Positions 1 through 7,459 of a DNA stretch of 64,000 nt are shown piece after piece. This stretch comes from Micromonospora carbonacea (lineage in GTDB: Bacteria > Actinomycetota > Actinomycetes > Mycobacteriales > Micromonosporaceae): positions 1,772,001-1,836,000 of the forward strand of contig NZ_JACHMZ010000001.1 of the NCBI RefSeq assembly GCF_014205165.1, in the 5' to 3' direction. A program made the position numbers and the translations under genes. The notes below the pieces were generated by a model. The model was not told the DNA's origin. It did no database searches and saw only the letters and a program-made list of their open reading frames with translations. Numbering within the stretch: the stretch's first letter is position 1; each line of letters starts with the position of its first letter.

Positions 1-653
1 AGGCCCAGCACCTGAAGATCCGACTGGGTCGGGACGCCAAGGCCGTGCACGTGCAGGTCACCCTCGGCGGCGACCTGGTCCGGCAGTACACCTCGGTGGA
101 GTACACGGGCCGGGGCGGCGAGGCCGAGCTGTACGGGCTCTACTTCGCCGACGGCGGTCAGCACCTGGAGCACCGCCAACTCGTCGACCACAACGTGCCC
201 GACTGCCGCAGCTACGTCGGCTACCGGGGCGCGTTGCAGGGCGCCGACGCGCACACCGTCTGGGTGGGCGACGTGCTGATCGGCGCCGGGGCGACCGGCA
301 CCGAGACGTACGAGATCAACCGCAACCTGCTGCTCAGCGACGGCGCCCGGGCCGACTCGGTGCCCAACCTGGAGATCGAGACCGGCGAGATCGCCGGTGC
401 CGGGCACGCGAGCGCGACCGGCCGGTTCGACGACGAGCAGCTGTTCTACCTGATGGCGCGCGGCATCCCGGAGAGCGAGGCCCGCCGCCTCGTCGTCCGC
501 GGCTTCTTCGCCGAGATGATCAACAAGATCCCCGTCGAGGAGCTGCGCGACCGCCTCGGCGACGCCATCGAGGCCCGGCTGGCGAGCGGGAGGAGTGAGC
601 TTGCGAGCCCCGCACTCGCGAGCGAAGACGTCGCTGCGAAGGCGGGCTCCTGA
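1..653 (+). CDS. sufD: SufD, Fe-S cluster assembly scaffold subunit (C-terminal part)
   Basis: The 5' end lies outside the window; the reading frame is open from base 3. SufD pairs with SufB and SufC in the cytosolic SufBCD scaffold that builds and transfers iron-sulfur clusters. The visible 217 residues show the right-handed beta-helix core and the conserved SufB/SufD C-terminal stretch, including HLEHRQLVDHN, SYVGYRGAL and a typical helical tail with ARGIPESEARRLVVRGFFAE. The stop overlaps the next ATG by one base (TGATG), so translation is coupled. Assignment to SufD rather than SufB rests on its place directly before the Rieske gene and sufC and on the C-terminal motif. Both belong to the same family. 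Confidence 0.92.
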   Translation, partial: AQHLKIRLGRDAKAVHVQVTLGGDLVRQYTSVEYTGRGGEAELYGLYFADGGQHLEHRQLVDHNVPDCRSYVGYRGALQGADAHTVWVGDVLIGAGATGTETYEINRNLLLSDGARADSVPNLEIETGEIAGAGHASATGRFDDEQLFYLMARGIPESEARRLVVRGFFAEMINKIPVEELRDRLGDAIEARLASGRSELASPALASEDVAAKAGS

Positions 654-997
654 TGATCAGGATCTGCGCGGCCGACGACGTGCCGGAGGGCACCGTGGTC
701 AGCGCCGACGTCAACGGCACCCCGATCGCCCTGGTGCACGGCACCGACGGCGAGTTCTACGCCGCCTACGACGAGTGCTCGCACGCCGCCGTGGCCCTCT
801 CCGAGGGCGAGGTCGAGGGCTGCACGCTGGAGTGCTGGCTGCACGGCTCCCGGTTCGACCTGCGCACCGGCGAACCCACCGGGCTGCCCGCCACCGAGCC
901 CGTTCCCGTCTACGCCGTCGAGGTCCGCGACGGCGACATCTACCTTCCCGTGGGCGCCGACGGCCGCCCGACGCCGAGCAATGGAGTGACCCGATAA
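653..997 (+). CDS. Rieske-type [2Fe-2S] ferredoxin in suf operon
   Basis: This 114-residue protein is a single Rieske domain. The cluster ligands are visible as a CSH pair near residues 42-44 and a CWLH pair near residues 62-65. It resembles the small ferredoxin subunits of non-heme iron oxygenases (BphA3/NdoA type). In actinobacterial suf operons such a gene often sits between sufD and sufC, where it probably acts as an electron carrier or intermediate cluster carrier (inference). It overlaps sufD by one base and its TAA stop overlaps the sufC ATG by one base (TAATG), placing it firmly in the operon. No oxygenase partner is encoded nearby. Confidence 0.9.
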   Translation: MIRICAADDVPEGTVVSADVNGTPIALVHGTDGEFYAAYDECSHAAVALSEGEVEGCTLECWLHGSRFDLRTGEPTGLPATEPVPVYAVEVRDGDIYLPVGADGRPTPSNGVTR

Positions 998-1770
998 TGA
1001 GCACCCTGGAGATCCGCGACCTGAAGGTGTCGGTCAAGCTGCCCGAGGGTGAGCTCAAGCCGATCCTGTCCGGCGTCGACCTGACCGTGCGGTCGGGGGA
1101 GACCCACGCGATCATGGGCCCCAACGGCTCCGGCAAGTCCACCCTGGCCTACTCGATCGCCGGCCACCCGAAGTACGAGATCACCGGCGGCTCGGTGACC
1201 CTCGACGGCGTCGACGTGCTGGCGATGTCCGTCGACGAGCGGGCCCGCGCCGGCCTCTTCCTGGCCATGCAGTACCCGGTCGAGGTCCCCGGCGTGTCGG
1301 TGGCCAACTTCCTGCGCACCGCCAAGACCGCGATCGACGGCGAGGCGCCCAAGCTGCGCACCTGGGGCGGCGAGCTGCGCGGCGCGATGCAGCGCCTCCA
1401 GATGGACCCGGCCTTCGCCCAGCGCAACGTCAACGAGGGCTTCTCCGGCGGCGAGAAGAAGCGGCACGAGATCGTGCAGCTGGAGCTGCTCAAGCCGAAG
1501 GTGGCGATCCTCGACGAGACCGACTCCGGCCTCGACGTCGACGCGCTGCGCGTGGTCAGCGAGGGGGTCAACCGGGTCCGCGACACCGGGGACACCGGCC
1601 TGCTGCTGATCACCCACTACACCCGCATCCTGCGCTACATCAAGCCCGACTTCGTGCACGTCTTCGTCGCCGGCCGGATCGTCGAGCAGGGCGGCCCGGA
1701 GCTGGCCGACAAGCTCGAGGACGAGGGCTACGAGCGGTACGTCGCCGGGGCCGGCGCGGCGCGGGCCTGA
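997..1770 (+). CDS. sufC: SufC, Fe-S assembly ATPase
   Basis: SufC is the ABC-type ATPase of the SufBCD complex and drives conformational changes needed for cluster assembly. The 257-residue product has the normal SufC length. Walker A is GPNGSGKST at residues 41-49, the ABC signature is FSGGEKKR, and Walker B is followed by LDETDSGLDVDALR, the SufC-type sequence with ETDSGLD. The start is the ATG at 997, which overlaps the preceding stop; an in-frame upstream extension to 595 overlaps the Rieske gene and is not coding. No transmembrane segments, as expected for SufC. sufS follows after 6 bases. Confidence 0.97.
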   Translation: MSTLEIRDLKVSVKLPEGELKPILSGVDLTVRSGETHAIMGPNGSGKSTLAYSIAGHPKYEITGGSVTLDGVDVLAMSVDERARAGLFLAMQYPVEVPGVSVANFLRTAKTAIDGEAPKLRTWGGELRGAMQRLQMDPAFAQRNVNEGFSGGEKKRHEIVQLELLKPKVAILDETDSGLDVDALRVVSEGVNRVRDTGDTGLLLITHYTRILRYIKPDFVHVFVAGRIVEQGGPELADKLEDEGYERYVAGAGAARA

Positions 1771-1776
1771 CCGACG

Positions 1777-3081
1777 ATGTCCTCCCTGACCATCCCGGCC
1801 GGCATGCCGCAGTTCGACGACGTGCCGCGCTTCGACGTGGCGGCGGTGCGCGCCGACTTCCCGATCCTCGACCGGGAGGTCAACGGGCACCCGCTGGTCT
1901 ACCTCGACAGCGCGAACACCTCGCACAAGCCGCGGCAGGTGCTCGACGTGCTCGCCGAGCACTACGCGCGGCACAACGCCAACGTGTCGCGCTCGGTGCA
2001 CACCCTGGGCACCGAGGCGACCGAGGCGTACGAGGGGGCCCGGGCCAAGATCGCCCGGTTCGTCAACGCGCCCAGCGTGGACGAGGTGGTGTTCACCAAG
2101 AACTCGACCGAGGCGATCAACCTCGTCGCGTACGCGTTCTCCAACGCCTCGCTGCGCGCCGACGCCGACCCCCGGTTCCGGCTGGGCCCCGGCGACGAGA
2201 TCGTGATCTCCGAGATGGAGCACCACTCCAACATCGTCCCGTGGCAGCTCCTCGCGGAGCGCACCGGCGCGACCCTGCGCTGGTTCCCGGTCACCGACGC
2301 CGGCCGGCTCGACGAGTCCGGGCTGGACGACCTGGTCACCGAGCGGACGAAGATCGTCTCGCTGGTGCACATGTCCAACATCCTCGGCACCGTCAACGCC
2401 ACCGCCCGGATCACCGCCCGGGTCCGCGAGGTCGGCGCGCTGCTGCTGCTGGACTGCTCGCAGTCCGTGCCGCACCTGCCCATCGACGTGGTCGATCTCG
2501 ACGCCGACTTCGTCGTCTTCACCGGGCACAAGATGTGCGGCCCGACCGGCATCGGGGTGCTGTGGGGCCGGGGCGAGCTGCTCGCCGCCATGCCCCCGGT
2601 CATGGGCGGCGGCTCGATGATCGAGACGGTCACCATGGCCCGGTCGACGTTCGCCGCGCCGCCGGCCCGGTTCGAGGCGGGCACCCCGCCGATCGCCGAG
2701 GCGGTGGCGCTCGGCGCGGCGGTGGACTACCTCACCGGCCTGGACATGCGGGCCGTCCAGTGGCACGAGAAGGAGCTGACGGCGTACGCGCTGGACGCCC
2801 TCGCCACCGTGCCCGGCCTGCGGATCTTCGGGCCGACCGTGCCGGTGGGCCGGGGCGGGACGATCTCGTTCGCGCTCGGCGACATCCACCCGCACGACGT
2901 CGGGCAGGTGCTCGACTCGCTCGGCGTGCAGGTGCGCGTCGGGCACCACTGCGCCAAGCCGGTGTGCACCCGGTTCGGCGTGCCGGCCATGACGCGGGCC
3001 TCGTTCTACCTCTACACCACCACGGGCGAGATCGACGCCCTGGTGGGTGGCCTGGAACAGGTGCGGAAGGTGTTCGACTGA
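1777..3081 (+). CDS. sufS: SufS cysteine desulfurase
   Basis: This PLP-dependent group II cysteine desulfurase removes sulfur from L-cysteine as a persulfide for cluster assembly. The 434-residue product carries the PLP lysine in FTGHKMCGP (K252) and the catalytic cysteine in GHHCAKPVC (about C392). EMEHHSNIVPW and the SQSVPH region are typical of SufS/CsdA. It lies six bases after sufC and its stop overlaps the start of sufU by one base (TGATG). Its usual sulfur acceptor, SufU, is encoded next. An N-terminal segment of about 20 residues before the conserved domain is normal for actinobacterial members. Confidence 0.97.
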   Translation: MSSLTIPAGMPQFDDVPRFDVAAVRADFPILDREVNGHPLVYLDSANTSHKPRQVLDVLAEHYARHNANVSRSVHTLGTEATEAYEGARAKIARFVNAPSVDEVVFTKNSTEAINLVAYAFSNASLRADADPRFRLGPGDEIVISEMEHHSNIVPWQLLAERTGATLRWFPVTDAGRLDESGLDDLVTERTKIVSLVHMSNILGTVNATARITARVREVGALLLLDCSQSVPHLPIDVVDLDADFVVFTGHKMCGPTGIGVLWGRGELLAAMPPVMGGGSMIETVTMARSTFAAPPARFEAGTPPIAEAVALGAAVDYLTGLDMRAVQWHEKELTAYALDALATVPGLRIFGPTVPVGRGGTISFALGDIHPHDVGQVLDSLGVQVRVGHHCAKPVCTRFGVPAMTRASFYLYTTTGEIDALVGGLEQVRKVFD

Positions 3082-3554
3082 TGCAGCTCGACCAGCTCTA
3101 CCAGGAGATCATCCTGGACCACTACAAGCGCCCCCACGGCCGTGGCCTGCGCGACGCCGACGACCCGGCCGACCGGGTCGCCGAGGCGCACCACGTCAAC
3201 CCGACCTGCGGCGACGAGGTGACCGTCCGGGTCGCCACCGACGGTGTCGTGCTGCACGACGTCTCGTACGACGGCATGGGCTGCTCGATCAGCCAGGCGT
3301 CGGCGAGCGTGCTGCACGAGCTGCTGCGCGGCCGGGAGGCGGGGGAGGCGTTCGCCGTGCACGAGGCGTTCGTCGAGTTGATGTCCGGCCGTGGCCAGGT
3401 CACGCCGGACGAGGACGTGCTCGGTGACGGGGTGGCGTTCGCGGGTGTCGCGCGCTACCCCGCCCGGGTCAAGTGCGCGCTGCTGCCGTGGATGGCGTTC
3501 AAGGACGCCGCGGCACGCGCCGGGGTGGGCGCGAGCCCGGAGGTGAAGGCATGA
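3081..3554 (+). CDS. sufU: SufU, zinc-dependent sulfurtransferase
   Basis: SufU accepts persulfide sulfur from SufS and passes it to the SufBCD scaffold. The 157-residue product has the expected zinc-site residues: C43 and D45 in TCGDEV, C68 in GMGCSIS and C132 in RVKCALLPW. An insertion between the second and third cysteines fits SufU rather than IscU. The ATG at 3081 overlaps the sufS stop, and the gene ends in an ATGA overlap with the next gene. Confidence 0.95.
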   Translation: MQLDQLYQEIILDHYKRPHGRGLRDADDPADRVAEAHHVNPTCGDEVTVRVATDGVVLHDVSYDGMGCSISQASASVLHELLRGREAGEAFAVHEAFVELMSGRGQVTPDEDVLGDGVAFAGVARYPARVKCALLPWMAFKDAAARAGVGASPEVKA

Positions 3555-4030
3555 GTTCTGACCAGACCGCCGGCGCGCCGCAGGACGGCGCGGTGGCGAC
3601 CGACGCCGCGGTCCCGGCCGCCGGGGGCACCGCCCCGCCGGCCGCCGGCAGCGGTGGCGACGCCGGTGCGGCCGGCGTTGCCGACGCCGCCCCCGCCGCC
3701 GGCGGGAAGGCCGCCGTCGCCGACGTGGAGGAGGCGATGAAGGACGTCGTCGACCCCGAGTTGGGCATCAACGTGGTCGACCTCGGCCTGGTCTACGGCG
3801 TGCACGTGGACGACGACAACGTGGCCACCCTGGACATGACGCTGACCTCGGCGGCCTGCCCGCTGACCGACGTGATCGAGGACCAGGCCCGGCAGGCGCT
3901 GACCACCGGCCCCGGCGGCGGGCTGGTGAACGACATCCGGATCAACTGGGTCTGGCTGCCGCCGTGGGGCCCTGACAAGATCACCGACGAGGGGCGCGAC
4001 CAGCTCCGCTCCCTCGGTTTCAACGTCTGA
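3551..4030 (+). CDS. DUF59/MIP18-like Fe-S maturation protein (SufT-like)
   Basis: The C-terminal 105 residues form a DUF59 (MIP18/PaaD/SufT) domain, recognisable by VDPELGINVVDLGLVYGV, the MTLTSAACPL segment with the conserved cysteine, and the WxPPWGPDKITDEGR end. Such proteins help mature iron-sulfur proteins and are the usual last gene of actinobacterial suf operons. The first 55 or so residues are almost only Ala, Gly, Pro, Asp and Val and probably disordered, an extension absent from minimal DUF59 proteins. The start is the ATG at 3551, inside an ATGA overlap with sufU. No terminator was seen directly after it; repeats follow. Confidence 0.88.
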   Translation: MSSDQTAGAPQDGAVATDAAVPAAGGTAPPAAGSGGDAGAAGVADAAPAAGGKAAVADVEEAMKDVVDPELGINVVDLGLVYGVHVDDDNVATLDMTLTSAACPLTDVIEDQARQALTTGPGGGLVNDIRINWVWLPPWGPDKITDEGRDQLRSLGFNV

Positions 4031-4130
4031 CACCTCCCGTCGCGGGCGTTCCCGCGGATTCCCGTGGAGCGGGTTCCGTCGAGCGTGTCCCTGCGGGATT
4101 CCGTCGAGCGCGGCATCCGTTCCCGGGTGC

Positions 4131-4260
4131 CGCGCTCGGCCGTGCTTGGCCGCGCTCGGCCGTGCTTGGCCGCGCTCGGCCGTGCTTGGCCGCGCTCGGC
4201 CGTGCTTGGCCGCGCTCGGCCGTGCTTGGCCGCTTTCGGCCGTGCTTGGCCGCGCTCGGC
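4131..4260. repeat. 20-bp tandem repeat, about 6.5 copies
   Basis: Six consecutive copies of CGTGCTTGGCCGCGCTCGGC run from 4141 to 4260, preceded by a half copy at 4131-4140. One half unit (4231-4240) differs, reading CGCTTTCGGC. Each unit is two related 10-bp halves, so the block also reads as a 10-bp periodicity. Several overlapping open frames cross it on both strands only because the repeat lacks stops. There are no spacers, so it is not CRISPR. Copy number is likely to vary between strains (inference). Confidence 0.9.
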
Positions 4261-4272
4261 CGTGACTTACCC

Positions 4273-4347
4273 AAGATCGTGCTCGATCGCGGATCGAGTG
4301 GTCTGCGATCGCGCCCGAGGCCACTCGATCCAGGATCGAGCGCGACC
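4273..4347. repeat. Palindromic intergenic element, copy 1
   Basis: Imperfect terminal inverted repeats (GATCGTGCTCGATC at the left, GATCGAGCGCGACC at the right) enclose a perfect 11-bp inner inverted repeat, GGATCGAGTGG at 4291-4301 and CCACTCGATCC at 4321-4331. A clearly related copy lies at 42796-42874. The shared ends and central GTGG/CCAC stem suggest a small dispersed non-coding element. It also sits where a terminator for the suf operon would be expected, although no T-tract follows. Confidence 0.7.
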
Positions 4348-4513
4348 GGGCCCTCTCGGCCCGCGATAATCCGCTGGTCAGGCAAGCGGTCGGGGCGCAC
4401 CATGGGCGGGTGATCAAGACGTACCGGATGATGCCCGCCCCTGCCCCGACGGCCGTGGCCGCCTGGCGACAGCGGGCGGTGTCGCCGGCCGCCACGGTCG
4501 CGCCCCGCCCGTC

Positions 4514-5137
4514 GTGACGGGGGCGTTCCTGGCCGGTCTCGCGGCCGGCTACGGCGTCGCCGTGCCCGTCGGCGCGATCGCCGTGCTGATCATGGGGCTC
4601 AGCGCGCGGACCTCGTTCCGGGTCGGCGCCGCCGCCGCCCTCGGGGTGGCCACCGCCGACGGCGTCTACGCGGCCGTGGCCACCCTGGGCGGGGCGGCGG
4701 TCGCCGGCCTGGTCGCCCCGGTCGCCGGGCCGCTGCGGCTGGTGGCGGCGGCGGTGCTGCTCGCCCTGGCGGTGCGGGGCGCGTGGCAGGCGTGGCATCC
4801 CGCTCCGGTGCGTGCGGCGGGTCCGCGGCGTGGCCTGGAGAGCCCCGGTCGGGCCTTCGCCGGCCTGCTGGCGCTGACCATGCTCAACCCGGCGACGGTC
4901 GTCTACTTCGCCGCGCTCGTGCTCGCCCGCAACGACGGCCACCGGGTCGGCCCGGCGGCGGCGGTCGCCTTCGTGGCCGGCGCCTTCCTCGCCTCGGCGA
5001 GCTGGCAGCTGCTGGTCGCCGGCGGGGGCAGCATGGTCGGCCGGGCCCTCACCGGCCCGCGCGGTCGCCGGATCACCGGCCTGGTGTCCAGCGCGATCAT
5101 CGCCGCGCTGGCCGTCGCCGTCCTGCTGACCGGCTGA
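4514..5137 (+). CDS. LysE-family transporter
   Basis: The 207-residue membrane protein has about six hydrophobic segments, a start FLAGLAAGYGVAVPVGAIAVL and the motif LTMLNPATVVYFAAL in its middle. Both are typical of the LysE/RhtB exporter family, which pumps out amino acids or similar small molecules. The PVGAIA and NPATV elements match the paired Pro-containing hairpins of this family. The substrate cannot be told from sequence. The GTG start at 4514 is the first in frame, and the codon before the first membrane span fits. A strong hairpin follows at 5207-5247. Confidence 0.82.
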   Translation: MTGAFLAGLAAGYGVAVPVGAIAVLIMGLSARTSFRVGAAAALGVATADGVYAAVATLGGAAVAGLVAPVAGPLRLVAAAVLLALAVRGAWQAWHPAPVRAAGPRRGLESPGRAFAGLLALTMLNPATVVYFAALVLARNDGHRVGPAAAVAFVAGAFLASASWQLLVAGGGSMVGRALTGPRGRRITGLVSSAIIAALAVAVLLTG

Positions 5138-5206
5138 CCACGTCCCCGCCGCCTCCCCGCCGTCGCGTCGCCTCCCCGCCGGCTGCGCCGGCCTGATGCT
5201 GCCGAC

Positions 5207-5247
5207 CTTGGACAGTTGCCGTTCGAGCGGAACGGCAACTGTCCAAG
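5207..5247. terminator. Perfect 18-bp hairpin after LysE gene
   Basis: The arms CTTGGACAGTTGCCGTTC (5207-5224) and its exact reverse complement (5230-5247) are separated by five bases. It starts 70 bases after the LysE-family stop and lies 54 bases before the next ATG. There is no T-tract, as is common in high-GC actinobacteria. It probably works as a terminator, though a regulatory role in the next gene's leader cannot be excluded. Confidence 0.6.
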
Positions 5248-5300
5248 TTCCGGGGCGGGTGGGGCGGCCGGCCGGTCGCCGGTGCCGTAGGTTCGGGGCC

Positions 5301-5942
5301 ATGAGCAGCAGACCGGCGGCCGGCGGCGGGCGCTGGGTCGAGGTGACGCCGGCCCGCGTCGACCGCTGGGTCGACGGCTTCGCCGACCGGCACGGCCCGC
5401 CCACCGAGACGACGCAGGAGTACGGCCTGCTGCTCACCGCCCCGGACGGGGCCACCGCCGCGCTGCACGCCCCGCCGGGCGCGCCGCCCGGGGCCGACGT
5501 GCCCACCTTCGTGGCCGCCGCCCGCGCGCCGCGCCGGATCGGTCTGCTGCTCGCCCGCAAGGGCGCGGTGGCCGTCGGCGTCGCCGAGGGGGAGAAGCTG
5601 GTCGTGTCGAAGGTGGACACCCGCTACGTGCAGGGCCGCACCGCCGCCGGCGGGTGGTCCCAGCAGCGGTTCGCCCGGCGGCGGGACAACCAGGCGAAGG
5701 CGGCCCTCGGCGACGCGGCCGAGCTGGCCGTGCGGCTGCTGCTGCCCGAGGCCGCGCACCTCGCCGCCGTGGTCTGCGGTGGGGACCGGCGGGCGGTGGA
5801 CACGGTGCTGGCCGACCGGCGGCTCGCCCCGCTCGCCGAGCGGCGCGCCGACCGCCTCCTCGACGTCCCCGAGCCCCGCCTCGCGGTGCTGGTCGACGCG
5901 GTCGCCGCCGCCCGCGCCGTCCGGATCCTGGTCCGGGGGTAA
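5301..5942 (+). CDS. acVLRF1-type peptidyl-tRNA hydrolase (Vms1-like release factor)
   Basis: The 213-residue protein fits the actinobacterial VLRF1 family, related to eukaryotic Vms1/ANKZF1 and to release factor eRF1. The key loop is AAGGWSQQRFARRRDNQA near residues 113-130, with the Gly-Gly-x-Ser-Gln pattern and following Arg-rich helix of Vms1-type hydrolases. Such enzymes release nascent chains from tRNA on stalled ribosomes. Before the loop lies KVDTRYVQGRT, also typical. The ATG at 5301 begins just before the conserved domain; an in-frame extension to 5196 runs through the upstream hairpin and is unlikely. The TAA stop lies at the edge of the dispersed repeat at 5941. Confidence 0.82.
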   Translation: MSSRPAAGGGRWVEVTPARVDRWVDGFADRHGPPTETTQEYGLLLTAPDGATAALHAPPGAPPGADVPTFVAAARAPRRIGLLLARKGAVAVGVAEGEKLVVSKVDTRYVQGRTAAGGWSQQRFARRRDNQAKAALGDAAELAVRLLLPEAAHLAAVVCGGDRRAVDTVLADRRLAPLAERRADRLLDVPEPRLAVLVDAVAAARAVRILVRG

Positions 5943-5985
5943 GGAAGGGCACCCTGTTAACGCCTTCGGTATAGGAAGGGGCCCC
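5941..5985. repeat. GTTAAC-type dispersed repeat, copy 1
   Basis: The segment begins AAGGAAGGGCACCCTGTTAA and ends AGGAAGGGGCCCC, with CCTTCGGTATA between. The first 22 bases match the arm of the perfect hairpin at 32631-32686 (AAGGAAGGGCCCCTTGTTAA) with only two differences. The copy overlaps the stop codon of the release factor gene. It looks like one member of an intergenic repeat family that may double as a terminator (inference). Confidence 0.65.
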
Positions 5986-6024
5986 GGCAATCATCCCGCG
6001 GCCGGCCGGTCTCGGCGCGGAAAG

Positions 6025-6067
6025 GGCTCCCCGCCCGGGCCACCGTGACCGGCCCGGGCGGGGAGCC
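6025..6067. terminator. 17-bp hairpin between convergent genes
   Basis: GGCTCCCCGCCCGGGCC at 6025-6041 pairs exactly with 6051-6067 across a nine-base loop. It lies seven bases beyond the stop of the minus-strand deacetylase gene, with the convergent release factor gene on the other side. It is a good factor-independent terminator candidate for the deacetylase. Confidence 0.75.
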
Positions 6068-6073
6068 GCCGGG

Positions 6074-7144
6074 TCAACCGGCGGTGCAGGACCGGATCTG
6101 GGGCCGGGCGCTGCTGTTGCCGTTCGTCATCGTGGTGAAGCCGAAGGTGTTGCCGCTGCCGTTGGAGCGCATCGTCATCACGTAGCCGGTGCTGTCCCAG
6201 CTGGGGGTGCCGTTCCAGGTGGTGCTGATGCGCTGCGGCGCGGTCACCGCCACGACCACCGTCCAGGGGCTGGCCCCCTGGACCGTCACCGAGGTGTTGT
6301 ACCGGTCTCCCCAGACGTTGGGGAACGTCGCCGTAGCGGTGCATCCGCCGCCCGGGGGCGGGGTGGTCGGGGACCCGGTCGGCGGCGCGGTGGTCGGCGG
6401 CGCAGTGGTCGGCGGCGGGGTGCCGTCCGGGGCCACCGCCCGGCCCGTGCTCGGGGAGATCATGCCCGGGCAGAGGCCGCGGCTGTTCAGGTTGGCCATG
6501 ATCTGCGGGATCGCGTCGCGGGTGTTCTGGATGCCGTCGTGCATCAGGATCACCTGGCCGGCCTGGAGCCGGCTGGCGTTGGAGACGATCTGGCTGACGC
6601 TGGCCCCGTTCCAGTCCTGGGAGTCGACGTCCCAGATCACCTGGCGCAGGCCGAGCGACGAGGCGACCGACTGGAGGGTCGAGTTGGTCTCCCCGTAGGG
6701 CGGCCGGAACAGTTGGGGCCGGACGCCGGTCGCCGACTGGATCGCCGAGTTGGTCTGCGAGAGGTCCGACTGCATCTGACTCTGGCTCATCGACGTCATG
6801 TGCGCGTGGTTCCAGCTGTGGTTGGCGACCCACATGCCGGCGTCGACCTGGGCCCGTGCGGCGGACGGGTTGCCCTGCACGTTCTGCCCGACGTTGAACA
6901 TGGTGGCCCGGACGTTGTTGGCCCGGAGCACGGACAGCAGGGCGCCGGTGCTGCCGGTCGGCCCGTCGTCGAAGGTGAGGCCGACGTAGCCGTTGCAGGC
7001 TGCGGCGCTGGACGGGGTGGCGGCGACCGCGAGACCGGTCGCTGCCAGCGCCACGGCGGCGGTGGCGAGCACCGCCAGTCGGCGGGCGTGACGTGCTGCT
7101 CGGGGTGGGGACGGGCGGCGGGGGCCGCTGATGCTGGCGAACAT
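6074..7144 (-). CDS. Secreted CE4 polysaccharide deacetylase with C-terminal CBM2
   Basis: The 356-residue protein has a long Arg-rich signal peptide (roughly residues 1-49, ending ATPSSAAA), a CE4/NodB deacetylase domain and, after a Pro/Thr linker, a CBM2-type carbohydrate-binding module. Catalytic motifs are TFDDGP (57-62), HSWNH, RPPYGETN and LMHDG. Such enzymes remove acetyl groups from xylan, chitin or peptidoglycan; the CBM2 favours a plant or chitin polymer. The start at 7144 follows GGGAGGA at good spacing; an upstream in-frame ATG-less extension to 7252 has no signal peptide. Direct CGAAAACTT repeats lie upstream. Confidence 0.9.
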   Translation of the reverse strand: MFASISGPRRPSPPRAARHARRLAVLATAAVALAATGLAVAATPSSAAACNGYVGLTFDDGPTGSTGALLSVLRANNVRATMFNVGQNVQGNPSAARAQVDAGMWVANHSWNHAHMTSMSQSQMQSDLSQTNSAIQSATGVRPQLFRPPYGETNSTLQSVASSLGLRQVIWDVDSQDWNGASVSQIVSNASRLQAGQVILMHDGIQNTRDAIPQIMANLNSRGLCPGMISPSTGRAVAPDGTPPPTTAPPTTAPPTGSPTTPPPGGGCTATATFPNVWGDRYNTSVTVQGASPWTVVVAVTAPQRISTTWNGTPSWDSTGYVMTMRSNGSGNTFGFTTMTNGNSSARPQIRSCTAG

Positions 7145-7259
7145 GCGCAGGTCCTCCCGGGGACGGTGACGTTCGACGATGCTCGACATCAACAGGTGTG
7201 GATGGATGTCGTGGTGGCTCGGAGTATTGCAGCGGCATTTCGAACCGGTCAACGAATTC

Positions 7260-7282
7260 CGGAAGTTTTCGGAAAGTTTTCG
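7260..7282. promoter_or_regulatory. Tandem CGAAAACTT repeats upstream of deacetylase
   Basis: Read on the minus strand, two close copies of CGAAAACTT(T)CCG lie back to back, 116-138 bases before the deacetylase start in an otherwise AT-richer patch. GAAA/TTTC-type repeats are reported in front of xylanase and related genes of actinomycetes, where they act as repressor sites. That this is an operator here is inference from position and repetition. Confidence 0.5.
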
Positions 7283-7459
7283 AGGGTGGGGGATGGCGGC
7301 CCCGTGAGCAGGCCGCCCCAGCCGGCGACGGCACCGGCCGGGGCGTGCGGGGTGGGCTTGGCTACCGGCCGTTGACCGGGTCTGACGGAGCGCTCCGCGG
7401 CGGCAGCCGGCGGGGCGTGCGGGTCGGGCTCCGGAGCGGCGGTCGGCCGGGTGTGAGGG

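Larger units (their letters stand above)
4031..4513. other. Intergenic stretch after suf operon
   Basis: These 483 bases hold the 20-bp tandem repeat, the palindromic element and about 160 bases of otherwise unremarkable GC-rich DNA. A 35-codon frame (GTG at 4410 to TGA at 4515-4517) overlaps the next gene start as GTGA, but has no recognisable product and only a weak ribosome site. I see no RNA gene here. Confidence 0.6.

Noticed and set aside
940..2949. 669-codon open frame antisense to sufC and sufS
   Set aside because: Shadow frame across two well-identified genes, with low-complexity residues only.
4131..4260. Possible CRISPR array
   Set aside because: Units are directly adjacent without spacers and no cas gene is nearby; it is a simple tandem repeat.
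4410..4517. 35-codon frame before the LysE gene
   Set aside because: It overlaps the next start as GTGA, but has no strong ribosome site, no recognisable product and lies next to repeats; evidence is too thin for a gene call.
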